The position numbers and the translations under genes were made by a program. Below are positions 52,658-60,717 of a stretch of DNA of 64,000 bases, in pieces. How positions within the stretch are numbered: the first letter of the stretch is position 1; each line of letters starts with the position of its first letter. Origin of the DNA: Clostridium gasigenes (GTDB lineage Bacteria > Bacillota > Clostridia > Clostridiales > Clostridiaceae); the NCBI RefSeq assembly GCF_900104115.1, contig NZ_FNJM01000013.1, positions 23,069 to 87,068 on the forward strand, in the 5' to 3' direction. The notes under the pieces were generated by a model, which searched no databases, was not told where the DNA came from, and was given only the letters and a program-made list of their open reading frames with translations.

Positions 52658-53914
52658 TTATTTATTTTTTTTCTTCCAAATCGGGTATAAAACTTCATCA
52701 ATTAAATCATGAGCATTTACTGATCCAATTAATTTATCATCTTCATCAACAACTGGAATTGATAATAAATCATATTTTGATACTAGTTCTACAGCCTCAT
52801 CTATTTCTACATTATGTCTTATAACATTTATGTTTTCATCCATAATATTTTTAACTTTAACATCTGAATTATTTAAAAGTAACTGCATTAAGCTTATAGC
52901 TCCAATAACTCGTTCTTTTTCATCAGTTATATAAATAGCATATAATTCTTCTTCTTCTATTTCTTCCATTTCTTTTAGTATTTCTATAATTTCACCTGTA
53001 GTAATATCTAAATTAAAGGATATAAAATCCTTACTCATTATAGTTCCTATAGTTTCATCTGCATATTTAAGCAAAGCTTTAACTTCTTCTGCATCTTCTT
53101 TTTCTAAATTAGCAAGAATTTTTTCCCTTTCTTCCTCATCTAGCTCATCTAGTAAATCTGCTATTTCATCACTAGGCATATTTTCCAAAAGTTCTGCTGC
53201 TTTACTATCACTAAGTCCCTTTATAATACTACCCTTGTATTCAGGATCAATTTCTTCTAGAGTATCCGCTGCTAAATCCTCATCTAAAGATTCAAAAATT
53301 CTTTTTCTTGAACCTGCATCTAATTCCTCTAATATATCCGCTAAATCTGCTGGATGTAGTGTTGATAACTTTTGGTATGGAACTGATAGCTTTAAATTAT
53401 TATTAATCATTTCAAGCGATTCAACATTATCCCAAGTTAAAACTTTATCTTCATATTCCTTTTTCATAATTTTATAGATAAATCTACCCAAGCCTTCGCA
53501 TCCCATTCTTCTAAACTTGGCAGTTGGTCCTGTTTCAACTGCTACAACTCTATATTCCCCTGCTATTTCCGCTATTCTTAAATCATCAACACGAACAACT
53601 TGCTTTCCATTAATATCTACGATTTTTTTATCTAATAGATTTTGCGATAATAGATATGAATAGGTCCTTGGAAGTATTTCTTTACTACCTCGTGTTACTA
53701 TTTTAACTTTATTATCTACTTGGCAAAAATATATGTTTCTGAACTCGTAGTGAAAGGTTGATCCATCACGTTTAACCTTATATCCAATGACTCTAGGATA
53801 ACCTTCATCTGTAGTTACATATATATCCTTTAGTAGTCCTAGCACCTCATCAAATTCATCATACATTTTCTTTCCTACAATGCTAGTGTATAAAAATACT
53901 GATAGTTTTTTCAT
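52658..53914 (-). CDS. Soluble MgtE-N and CBS-domain protein with PRC-like N terminus
   Basis: This 418-aa protein has an N-terminal PRC-barrel-like region (about 1-140), an MgtE-N superhelical domain (about 185-285, SVPYQKLSTLHPADLADILE, then SDSKAAELLENMPSDEIADLL) and a C-terminal CBS pair (about 285-410). The transmembrane Mg2+ channel of MgtE is absent, so it cannot transport by itself. GAGGAGG precedes the ATG. It may be a Mg2+ or nucleotide sensor for a transporter encoded elsewhere. A 25-codon ORF and a hairpin lie upstream. Confidence 0.88.
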   Translation of the reverse strand: MKKLSVFLYTSIVGKKMYDEFDEVLGLLKDIYVTTDEGYPRVIGYKVKRDGSTFHYEFRNIYFCQVDNKVKIVTRGSKEILPRTYSYLLSQNLLDKKIVDINGKQVVRVDDLRIAEIAGEYRVVAVETGPTAKFRRMGCEGLGRFIYKIMKKEYEDKVLTWDNVESLEMINNNLKLSVPYQKLSTLHPADLADILEELDAGSRKRIFESLDEDLAADTLEEIDPEYKGSIIKGLSDSKAAELLENMPSDEIADLLDELDEEEREKILANLEKEDAEEVKALLKYADETIGTIMSKDFISFNLDITTGEIIEILKEMEEIEEEELYAIYITDEKERVIGAISLMQLLLNNSDVKVKNIMDENINVIRHNVEIDEAVELVSKYDLLSIPVVDEDDKLIGSVNAHDLIDEVLYPIWKKKNK

Positions 53915-53966
53915 AAAGCTTCCTCCTCAAGTTTAAAGGATTCACAATATGACTTATATTAATTAA

Positions 53967-54012
53967 TTACAATATGTATAAATACAGTTTTTTATATTCA
54001 TACATATTGTAA
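53967..54012 (-). promoter_or_regulatory. 13-bp perfect hairpin between the 25-codon ORF and the MgtE-N gene
   Basis: TTACAATATGTAT and ATACATATTGTAA are exact complements around a 20-nt loop. No T-run follows. It starts 7 bp after the small ORF stop and ends 52 bp before the MgtE-N start. It could act in translation control or mRNA processing. Confidence 0.65.
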
Positions 54013-54018
54013 CTAATG

Positions 54019-54096
54019 TTAGTTTAGACCTATTATGTATCCTCTAAAAATATTATTCAATTTTTCTAAGTCCGTACCATGAGGGGCACCCTCCAT
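54019..54096 (-). CDS. Predicted 25-aa small protein or leader peptide
   Basis: A 25-codon ORF begins MEGAPHGTDLEK and ends GYIIGLN. It has a good ribosome site (AAGGAGTG eight bases before the ATG), a plausible promoter at 54179-54206, and it is followed by a perfect 13-bp hairpin and then the MgtE-N/CBS gene. I do not recognise it. No membrane helix is obvious. By analogy with leader peptides before magnesium transporter genes it may couple translation to expression of the downstream gene; a free small protein is equally possible. Confidence 0.62.
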   Translation of the reverse strand: MEGAPHGTDLEKLNNIFRGYIIGLN

Positions 54097-54178
54097 TTTA
54101 AATTCACTCCTTGTTTATATTCTATTAACCAGTTTCTAATTTACAATTTAGCCCATTATTTATTTACTTACCTACTAT

Positions 54179-54206
54179 ATTATATTATAGAATGACTAAA
54201 ACGCAA
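54179..54206 (-). promoter_or_regulatory. Candidate promoter of the 25-codon ORF and MgtE-N gene
   Basis: On the minus strand TTGCGT (54206-54201) and TATAAT (54184-54179) are 16 bp apart, about 85 bp upstream of the small ORF. A second TATAAT overlaps it. Confidence 0.68.
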
Positions 54207-54246
54207 CCTTTTTCAATCATGTAATTTGAAAAAATTTTTCTAAACT

Positions 54247-54280
54247 AAAAACAGTAAGGTATAATCCCCTTACTGTTTTT
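54247..54280 (-). terminator. Terminator of the membrane protein gene
   Basis: A 13-bp stem AAAAACAGTAAGG/CCTTACTGTTTTT lies between the gene ending at 54312 and the promoter of the next unit. Confidence 0.88.
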
Positions 54281-54311
54281 TATTTTTTAAATATATGAAA
54301 ATTTTAACTTA

Positions 54312-54980
54312 TTATTTTTTTGAAAGCACATTAAAAGTTTCTATCGCCTTAAATGTTGAAAACAAAATAAATATTTCTCCTATTATTGGATAAGGAAAAC
54401 TTTTTATTCCTCCAATAAAGAATACTTGTTCTAATATTACTACTATTAAGCTTACTATAAGTATTCTCATTCCAAATTTATTACTATGTGGTTTGTCTAT
54501 AAATAACATGGTAAACACTGTTAGTAATCCAAAAATTATTAAATAAACTAATGTTGGCATTAACATTTGTCTTATATTTAACACAAATCCAAAAGTTGTA
54601 TTTATATTGATATCTATTTTATAAAACATTATTAAAGAACAATAACCTACTAATAATATACTTAAAAAAATATAATTAATATTAAATTTAACCTTTTCGT
54701 CCCTTAAAAATATAAACAAACAACCTATAATTAATAGGGGATTACTAAAGAAATTTAAAAATACAAAAGGTCTAAGCATATATATAATAGATTGTTTTTC
54801 AATTATTATTCCACACATCAATACTAAAAATCTTAATAATAGCGGTGCAAGTGCCATTGCCATAAAAAGTTTGATTTTTTTAGGAGATGATCTTATATTT
54901 TTCTTAAATAGATATAAAATAAAAATAATTATAAATAACACTAGACATAAGTAGATGAATCCTATCAATTTCTGCTTCAT
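54312..54980 (-). CDS. Multi-pass membrane protein of unknown function
   Basis: This 222-aa protein has about seven hydrophobic segments (roughly residues 5-25, 38-60, 68-90, 100-122, 138-160, 170-190, 195-215) and short basic loops. I do not recognise a family motif. The ribosome site is poor: AAAGG is only two or three bases from the ATG. It lies 67 bp downstream of the diacylglycerol kinase gene and has its own terminator, so it may be co-transcribed with that gene. Confidence 0.75.
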   Translation of the reverse strand: MKQKLIGFIYLCLVLFIIIFILYLFKKNIRSSPKKIKLFMAMALAPLLLRFLVLMCGIIIEKQSIIYMLRPFVFLNFFSNPLLIIGCLFIFLRDEKVKFNINYIFLSILLVGYCSLIMFYKIDININTTFGFVLNIRQMLMPTLVYLIIFGLLTVFTMLFIDKPHSNKFGMRILIVSLIVVILEQVFFIGGIKSFPYPIIGEIFILFSTFKAIETFNVLSKK

Positions 54981-55047
54981 ATCCTTTCATATTACTGTTA
55001 ATTATAATTATTAATTTTTTCTTGATTTTATTCTATTTTTTATAAAA

Positions 55048-55929
55048 TTATTTAACTCCTAAAATTTTAAGTCCACCTTTTATGCATTTTATATTAAGTG
55101 GAAATTCAGGTCCACGTTCTCCATCTATATCTGTAACTATGTCTTCAGGGCTTTCTATTATTAAACTATCTGTTTTAAAATATAATACATTATCTGACTC
55201 TAAATGATCTCCCTTTAATACTTTTATAAATAGTGGAATTAATTCTCTAATTGGTATTGCTTTAAAAACTATAACATCTAGTAACCCATCTGTTGCATCT
55301 GCATGTGTTGCTAAATTAAAGTTACCTGCTGTTTTCCCGTTAAACACCAACATAAAGTACATTTCTCCATCAAAGTCAACTTCTTTAGAATTTATCTTCA
55401 CTTTAAGCTTTCTAAAATTTGGTAGTTCTTCTAGTCCTTTTAAGTAGTATGCTAGCTTTCCAATTGTATTTTTTAAATTTACATCTGTTTTTTGTGAAAC
55501 ATCTGTAAATAGTCCTGTACTTGCAACATTTATAAAATATTTATCATTTATTCTGCCTAAATCTACAGTTGTTACCTCTGATGATAATATTTGCATGCAA
55601 GCTTTTTTTATATCAAATGGAATTCCTAAAAACTTAGCAAAATCATTTGCTGTACCAACTGGTAATATTCCAATTGGAAGTGAAACACCACATTTAGCCA
55701 TAGCATTTACTACGGAATCTACAGTACCATCACCACCTGCAATTAATACATAATGATAATTTTCATCTTTTGCATCACTAAAAGCCTCTATTAAATCTGA
55801 AGTTTTATCTATTCTATAAGGAACTAGTGAATATCCTGCTTCTTGATGGATTCTAATTACTTCATCTAGTTTCTCTAATATTGCATTTTCACCTGAGTAA
55901 GGATTATATATAAATTTAACTTTTTTCAT
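55048..55929 (-). CDS. Diacylglycerol/lipid kinase, DgkB/YegS family
   Basis: This 293-aa lipid kinase has the family motifs FIYNPYSGE at the N terminus, the nucleotide-binding IAGGDGTVDSVVNAM (about 64-78), GILPVGTANDFAKFLGIP and a C-terminal DGERGPEFPL. It probably phosphorylates diacylglycerol to recycle it to phosphatidic acid. The ATG at 55929 follows TTAGGAGGG. It is divergent from pssA, another phospholipid gene, across 169 bp. Confidence 0.93.
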   Translation of the reverse strand: MKKVKFIYNPYSGENAILEKLDEVIRIHQEAGYSLVPYRIDKTSDLIEAFSDAKDENYHYVLIAGGDGTVDSVVNAMAKCGVSLPIGILPVGTANDFAKFLGIPFDIKKACMQILSSEVTTVDLGRINDKYFINVASTGLFTDVSQKTDVNLKNTIGKLAYYLKGLEELPNFRKLKVKINSKEVDFDGEMYFMLVFNGKTAGNFNLATHADATDGLLDVIVFKAIPIRELIPLFIKVLKGDHLESDNVLYFKTDSLIIESPEDIVTDIDGERGPEFPLNIKCIKGGLKILGVK

Positions 55930-56098
55930 TATTTCCCTCCTAACCAAATTATATTGAATTATAACATCAATTCCATTTTATGTCTATATTGCTTTTGATT
56001 TTGCTTATAATTGCAAGCATCTTATATTTTTATTAATTTTATGTTATAATAAGTCTCAAATCAATAAAATAATACAAGAATTAATCAGGAGTGATTAT

Positions 56099-56632
56099 AT
56101 GAAAAAAAGTTGTATTCCTAATATATTTACATTTATTAATTTAGGATGTGGTATATTATCTATTTTATCTGCTTGCGCTGAAAAATATTTATTGGCAAGT
56201 ATACTTATTATTATTGCAGCCCTTGTTGACAGATACGACGGAAGAATCGCAAGATTTCTTCAAGTTAGTAGTGATCTTGGTAAAGAACTAGATTCTTTAG
56301 CTGATTTAGTATCTTTTGGAGTGGCACCATCAATATTAGTATATTTATTATTTAATTTAAAAGATTTTGGACCATTTAGTATTTTAGGTATAGCTGTTCT
56401 GTTAACGTTCCCTATTTGTGGAGCTTACAGATTAGCTAGATTTAACGCAACAGAATTTGACGGTACTTTTTCAGGGGTTCCTATTACAATTGTTGGAAGC
56501 TTTATTGGCTTATTTGTAATGTTAGTTTGTAAACCTACCGTTTTAATTCATATACCTATCTATGTACCTATAATTTTAATGTTACTTGGTTCATATTTAA
56601 TGGTAAGCACTTTGAAACTTAAAAAATTATAA
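56099..56632 (+). CDS. pssA: CDP-diacylglycerol--serine O-phosphatidyltransferase
   Basis: This 177-aa integral membrane enzyme makes phosphatidylserine. The CDP-alcohol phosphotransferase motif D-G-x2-A-R-x8-G-x3-D-x3-D is intact (DGRIAR, then G, D and D in GKELDSLAD, about 43-66). About five hydrophobic helices follow. CAGGAGTG precedes the ATG. It is one of few plus-strand genes and is followed by a very strong terminator. The psd gene is not in the window. Confidence 0.95.
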   Translation: MKKSCIPNIFTFINLGCGILSILSACAEKYLLASILIIIAALVDRYDGRIARFLQVSSDLGKELDSLADLVSFGVAPSILVYLLFNLKDFGPFSILGIAVLLTFPICGAYRLARFNATEFDGTFSGVPITIVGSFIGLFVMLVCKPTVLIHIPIYVPIILMLLGSYLMVSTLKLKKL

Positions 56633-56635
56633 GTT

Positions 56636-56675
56636 TATAAAGGCCTAGTTTAGAAATCTAAACTAGGCCTTTATA
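56636..56675. terminator. Bidirectional terminator after pssA
   Basis: A 19-bp perfect stem (TATAAAGGCCTAGTTTAGA and complement) is followed on the plus strand by ATTTTTT. It separates pssA from the convergent small gene at 56710. Confidence 0.93.
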
Positions 56676-56709
56676 ATTTTTTACTTAGGTTATAAAAATA
56701 ACACTAGCC

Positions 56710-57078
56710 CTATTCCTCTTCTCCTTCCTCATATCTTTGAGAATTTTGAAATTCTAACTCATTATTAATTTCTGTTAAAATAGAATCCTTTTCTGTTTTA
56801 GATAAAATAAAATTATTTTTTATTTTCATGTACTTAAAGTAGCAATTATCACTACTTTCTATAACTTTTACTAAATCATCAATTATAGCCCCTACATTCG
56901 CTGCTCTATCTAATGCATCTTTAACCTCACTCTTTTTTGCTAAGGCTATAATGTTTAATTCTCCAGCCCCTCCTATTAATAATCTATATGAATTTACAAA
57001 CTTACCTAAAAGATCAGCAAGATTATTTAATTCCTCCCCATTATTTTTGATTACTTCACGGTATGCCAAAGCTCCCAC
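56710..57078 (-). CDS. Small helical protein of unknown function
   Basis: I do not recognise this protein of about 120 aa. It is mostly helical, without membrane segments: NNGEELNNLADLLGKFVNSY, a middle with IIALAKKSEVKDALDRAANV, and an acidic C terminus (RYEEGEEE). The start is uncertain: GTG at 57078 or TTG three codons later, both near AGGTGGGAG. It lies 16 bp after the other unknown gene, so they are probably co-transcribed. Confidence 0.68.
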   Translation of the reverse strand: MGALAYREVIKNNGEELNNLADLLGKFVNSYRLLIGGAGELNIIALAKKSEVKDALDRAANVGAIIDDLVKVIESSDNCYFKYMKIKNNFILSKTEKDSILTEINNELEFQNSQRYEEGEEE

Positions 57079-57094
57079 CTACTTAATCTAATTT

Positions 57095-57355
57095 CTATGC
57101 TACTGCTGTTTCACTATTAACAAATTCTTCATCTGCTTCATCCAATATTGCTCCATCTCTAGACCTATCTACTTTCATTTCTTTTTCTACCTTTAATTGT
57201 TCTTCTTTATTTTTTTCATCTATTCTTCTATATCTAGCCTCCATGGCGCTTGTTTTTTCTGTATTATATTCCATATTATTATTTTCTGAATTCAATATAA
57301 ATCTATCTCTAAATAATACAGGCACAAAAAATTCTTTTGGTATTGATATAAACAT
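57095..57355 (-). CDS. Small charged protein of unknown function
   Basis: This 86-aa protein has a hydrophobic N terminus (MFISIPKEFFVPVLFRDRFI) and a highly charged remainder with ARYRRIDEKNKEEQLKVEKE and an acidic end. CCTAAGGAGG precedes the ATG; the CCTAA part is the edge of a dispersed repeat, so the ribosome site abuts that element. It is the first of two unknown small genes downstream of rubrerythrin. No family is recognised. Confidence 0.68.
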   Translation of the reverse strand: MFISIPKEFFVPVLFRDRFILNSENNNMEYNTEKTSAMEARYRRIDEKNKEEQLKVEKEMKVDRSRDGAILDEADEEFVNSETAVA

Positions 57356-57365
57356 ATTATCCTCC

Positions 57366-57422
57366 TTAGGGACATTGAAATAAATAGCAAGTTAGTATGC
57401 TAGTCTATTTTCATGCCACTTA
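57366..57422. repeat. Dispersed palindromic element, copy 24
   Basis: TTAGGGACATTGAAATAAAT ... TAGTCTATTTTCATGCCACTTA. One end abuts the GGAGG of the gene at 57355 and the other end supplies the TAA stop of rubrerythrin (57422-57420). Confidence 0.85.
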
Positions 57423-57980
57423 CAAATTAGTTGTTTCACAAAGTGGTTTAAAGTAAGCTCTTGGATATTTACATAGTGGACATACTAAAGGTGCATCCAT
57501 ACCCTCATGTATATATCCACAATTCATACAAATCCATTTAGATTCTTGTTCGCCTTTAAACATTTTTCCATCTTGTAACCTGTCATATAAGGCTTGATAT
57601 CTTACTTGATGACTTTCTTCAACTTCTCTTAGTTCCTTATAAAAATCAGCAATTTCCATGAAACCTTCTTCTCTTGCTTCTTCTTCAAACCTCTTATAAA
57701 TATCTTTAAATTCACTAGTTTCACCCATTATGGAATCTAATAAATTTTCCTTAGTACTTCCTACCCTATTAAGTAATTGCCCATAGCTTCTTCTTGCGTG
57801 AGCATATTCATTTAGAGCTGTTTCATTAAACACTTGCCCTACCCATTGATAGCCTTCAGCCCTAGCCTTTTCTGCATATAAGTCATATTTAGTTCTTGCT
57901 CTTGATTCTCCTGCAAATGTTCTAAAAAGATTTTTTTCTGTTTTACTTCCTTTTAACTTCATTTCCATTTCCATCTCCAT
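57420..57980 (-). CDS. rbr: Rubrerythrin
   Basis: This 186-aa peroxidase reduces hydrogen peroxide in anaerobes. It has a ferritin-like four-helix domain with diiron ligands in FAGESRARTKYDLY and FNETALNEYAHAR and EVEESHQVRY, and a C-terminal rubredoxin domain with CMNCGYIHEG and CPLCKYPRAYF. The N terminus has three Met-Glu repeats (ATGGAA units). TAGGAG precedes the ATG. Its stop codon is contributed by the edge of a dispersed repeat. Confidence 0.95.
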   Translation of the reverse strand: MEMEMEMKLKGSKTEKNLFRTFAGESRARTKYDLYAEKARAEGYQWVGQVFNETALNEYAHARRSYGQLLNRVGSTKENLLDSIMGETSEFKDIYKRFEEEAREEGFMEIADFYKELREVEESHQVRYQALYDRLQDGKMFKGEQESKWICMNCGYIHEGMDAPLVCPLCKYPRAYFKPLCETTNL

Positions 57981-58164
57981 TTGTATCTCCTAAATAATTA
58001 TTTCTACTAATCAATATATTCTATATATATCTTTTTTGTTACCTCGTCTTATTTAAAGCTTCTAATATAATCCTGTGTGGAAAATAAACTATAATATTCA
58101 CTATTTTTTTAAATGACAAAAAAATAAAAACTTAGAGTAGCTAAAAATAGCTACTCTAAATTTT

Positions 58165-59535
58165 TTAATTTATAAATATTTTTCTATCCTCATCGCAAAT
58201 TATTTCTATTTCTCTTCCATCCTTAGATTTAGTTTTCAAAATAACTTTGTGCCCCCAAAGATCATTAACATACTTAAGAGTTTCTTTTGCATAAGATATT
58301 TCCAGTTCTCTCCCGTCAAATAAATGTTCTAAGGTAAGAACGTTATCTCTCTTATTTAAATTTATTACTCTTATACAAGGGATAGCTGCAAGCCCACAAG
58401 TTGATGAAATAGAATCTCTTATTTTCATCCATCCATTTTCATCTGCTACTTCTTCTACTACATATTCAAAACTTCTTTTTCCAAACTGAAATAAATTTAA
58501 CTCCTCACATAATTCCTTAGTTAAATATTTTCTAAGAAATGAGTTATCCCGCTCAACCTCGCGCACCTCAAATATTTTTTCCCTTCCATATCTTTTTTCT
58601 ATATCCTCAAAAACCTTAAACCCAATATAGTAAGGATTTAAACCTCCAAGTATTGGTGCTATGACATCATTATGCCTTTTTATAAATTCAAGGTGTAACC
58701 CTTCTTCTAGTTCTAACTCTTTTAGAATAGTATAATGCCAGAAACTTGCCCAACCTTCATTCATTATTTTAGTTTCAATTTGAGGCATAAAATATTCTGT
58801 TTCTCTTTTTACTATTTTTAAAATAGTTTTTTCAAAGTCCTCTAGTTTACTATACTTAATAATAAATCCAATTAAATCATCACAAGGTTCAAGAGGTACC
58901 GCTGTTAAATCTGGAACAGCAATTTCATCATTTTCATCTAAAAAATTTCTATTCTCTATTTTACTTTTATAATCATTTAATAATCTTTCTCTAATTTCTT
59001 CCTCTGTTAACTCCTTAACTCCTACGACTCGTGGAATTTGGAATTTAATAGCATGTGCTGAGTCTATAATTTTTTCAACTCTTTCATAACCAATATTTGG
59101 GTCATTTATATATCCTCTAATTATTTCTCCATCTAACTTAAACATTTCCAAGGTATAATTTGCCCTTGTTCCATCTCTAAACAATCTATTATTTTTAAAG
59201 AAATCATTATGTCCATAAACATGAGCCATAGTTAGTATTTGCAATAAAAGTGTATTTTCTCTCATTAAATAAGCTAAACAAGGATCAGAGTTTATTACCA
59301 TTTCATATGGCAAACCAGTCATATTAAGAGAATATAAAGTTTTATTTTTATCATAAGCTTTACCATAGCTCCAATGTGGATACTTTGAAGGCATTCCAAC
59401 ATACGCCTCATATCCAAGCATTTCTTTAAAACCTATTATCTCAAATTCTTGAGGATAAAAATTTAAATTAGCTTTTTTTGCTTTGGCCTCTATCTTTTCA
59501 TTCCAAACTTCTAAATCTCGAAGAATGTACTCCAT
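58165..59535 (-). CDS. spoVR: SpoVR-family protein
   Basis: This 456-aa protein belongs to the SpoVR/YcgB family, linked to spore cortex formation in Bacillus. Family blocks are FYPQEFEIIGFKEMLGYEAY, GMPSKYPHWSYGKAYD, MNEGWASFWHYTI, and GGLNPYYIGFKVFEDIEKRYG. The ATG at 59535 follows GAGGAGG, and it begins two bases after the YhbH stop codon. It completes the prkA-yhbH-spoVR operon found in many bacteria, also known as yeaG-yeaH-ycgB in enterics. Its biochemical role is not known. Confidence 0.95.
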   Translation of the reverse strand: MEYILRDLEVWNEKIEAKAKKANLNFYPQEFEIIGFKEMLGYEAYVGMPSKYPHWSYGKAYDKNKTLYSLNMTGLPYEMVINSDPCLAYLMRENTLLLQILTMAHVYGHNDFFKNNRLFRDGTRANYTLEMFKLDGEIIRGYINDPNIGYERVEKIIDSAHAIKFQIPRVVGVKELTEEEIRERLLNDYKSKIENRNFLDENDEIAVPDLTAVPLEPCDDLIGFIIKYSKLEDFEKTILKIVKRETEYFMPQIETKIMNEGWASFWHYTILKELELEEGLHLEFIKRHNDVIAPILGGLNPYYIGFKVFEDIEKRYGREKIFEVREVERDNSFLRKYLTKELCEELNLFQFGKRSFEYVVEEVADENGWMKIRDSISSTCGLAAIPCIRVINLNKRDNVLTLEHLFDGRELEISYAKETLKYVNDLWGHKVILKTKSKDGREIEIICDEDRKIFIN

Positions 59536-59537
59536 TC

Positions 59538-60713
59538 CTATTCCTCCTCTAACTCCTTGCTTAACATTATCTTTAATGCCTCCCAAAGATCTTTCTTTTC
59601 CTTTACAATTACAGAGGTGAAATTTTCACAATCAATTTCTTTATTAAATCTGTAATACATAGTTGTTGAATAAGTTGATGGCAATAACTCTGCATATCCA
59701 AACATGCTACTTAGGGCGCATATTTCTTTTACCGCTGCCATAGCTTTTTCATTATCTTCACTCCAGTTATCTCCATCACTTGCGTATATAGGATATATAT
59801 TCCACGCCTCTTTAGGATACTTTTCATTTATTAAATCTAAAGCTACATTTAATCCACTTGATATATAAGTTCCTCCAGATTCTGCTTTATGAAAAAAATC
59901 ATACTCATTTACTCTTTTCGCTATAGTTGTATGTGATATAAATTCAAAAGCAATATTATTATATTTTCTTCTTATAAATTTTGATAACACAAAAAATAAA
60001 GACCTTGCTAAATATTTTTTTGTGTTATCCATAGATCCCGATACATCCATAATAAATATCATTACTGCATTACTTTCTTTTTTAGGCTTTTTCTTTACTT
60101 TCCAATACCTTAAATCATCCTCTCTAAAAGGAAATCTTTCTATTTCTTCATTAGATACAATTTCATTTAAGGCTCTCTTATTACCCTGTTTTCTTGCCAT
60201 CTTAGCCATTACAGTTTTTTTCTTAGCAAGTCTTGGGTTTATTCCATGCCTTTGATACCCTCTTCTTTTACCTGCACTTTCAGTAATTATTTCCGAATAT
60301 TTTTTTCTATCTAAGTTAGGCAAATTAAGGTCTTCTATAATATAGTCCATTAATTCTTCTAAAGTAATTTCAGTTTCATAAACATCTTCCCCTACAGAAT
60401 TTCCTGCACCTTTATTTCCACTCCCTTTTCCATCTTCACCCGATTCTCCAAGTTTATCACCCCGGGCTTCTTCCCCATTACCAGTTGCAACCCCTCTATT
60501 ATTTTTTCCAAAAACAAATTGATATTCCTTTATACCTCTAATAGGTATCTTAAATTTCTTATTTTTACTCTCTCCAATAATACTTTCTTCTGATAAAATA
60601 TTTCCTAGATTTTCTTTAATTGATTTTTCAACTAACTGCCTATGCCTTCTTCTATCTTCTATTGATCTATCATGGTTTAATGGGTTATCGCTACTATCTC
60701 TAAAGATTGCCAT
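59538..60713 (-). CDS. yhbH: YhbH/YeaH-type protein (DUF444, VWA-like)
   Basis: This 391-aa protein is the DUF444 partner of PrkA. The C-terminal von Willebrand A-like part has a MIDAS-type [19 protein letters not shown] (about 218-236). A Gly-rich linker (about 90-115) separates it from the basic N terminus ([20 protein letters not shown]). The ribosome site AAGGA lies within the end of prkA, which stops four bases upstream. It is required for sporulation in Bacillus. Confidence 0.94.
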   Translation of the reverse strand: MAIFRDSSDNPLNHDRSIEDRRRHRQLVEKSIKENLGNILSEESIIGESKNKKFKIPIRGIKEYQFVFGKNNRGVATGNGEEARGDKLGESGEDGKGSGNKGAGNSVGEDVYETEITLEELMDYIIEDLNLPNLDRKKYSEIITESAGKRRGYQRHGINPRLAKKKTVMAKMARKQGNKRALNEIVSNEEIERFPFREDDLRYWKVKKKPKKESNAVMIFIMDVSGSMDNTKKYLARSLFFVLSKFIRRKYNNIAFEFISHTTIAKRVNEYDFFHKAESGGTYISSGLNVALDLINEKYPKEAWNIYPIYASDGDNWSEDNEKAMAAVKEICALSSMFGYAELLPSTYSTTMYYRFNKEIDCENFTSVIVKEKKDLWEALKIMLSKELEEE

Positions 60714-60717
60714 TTAA

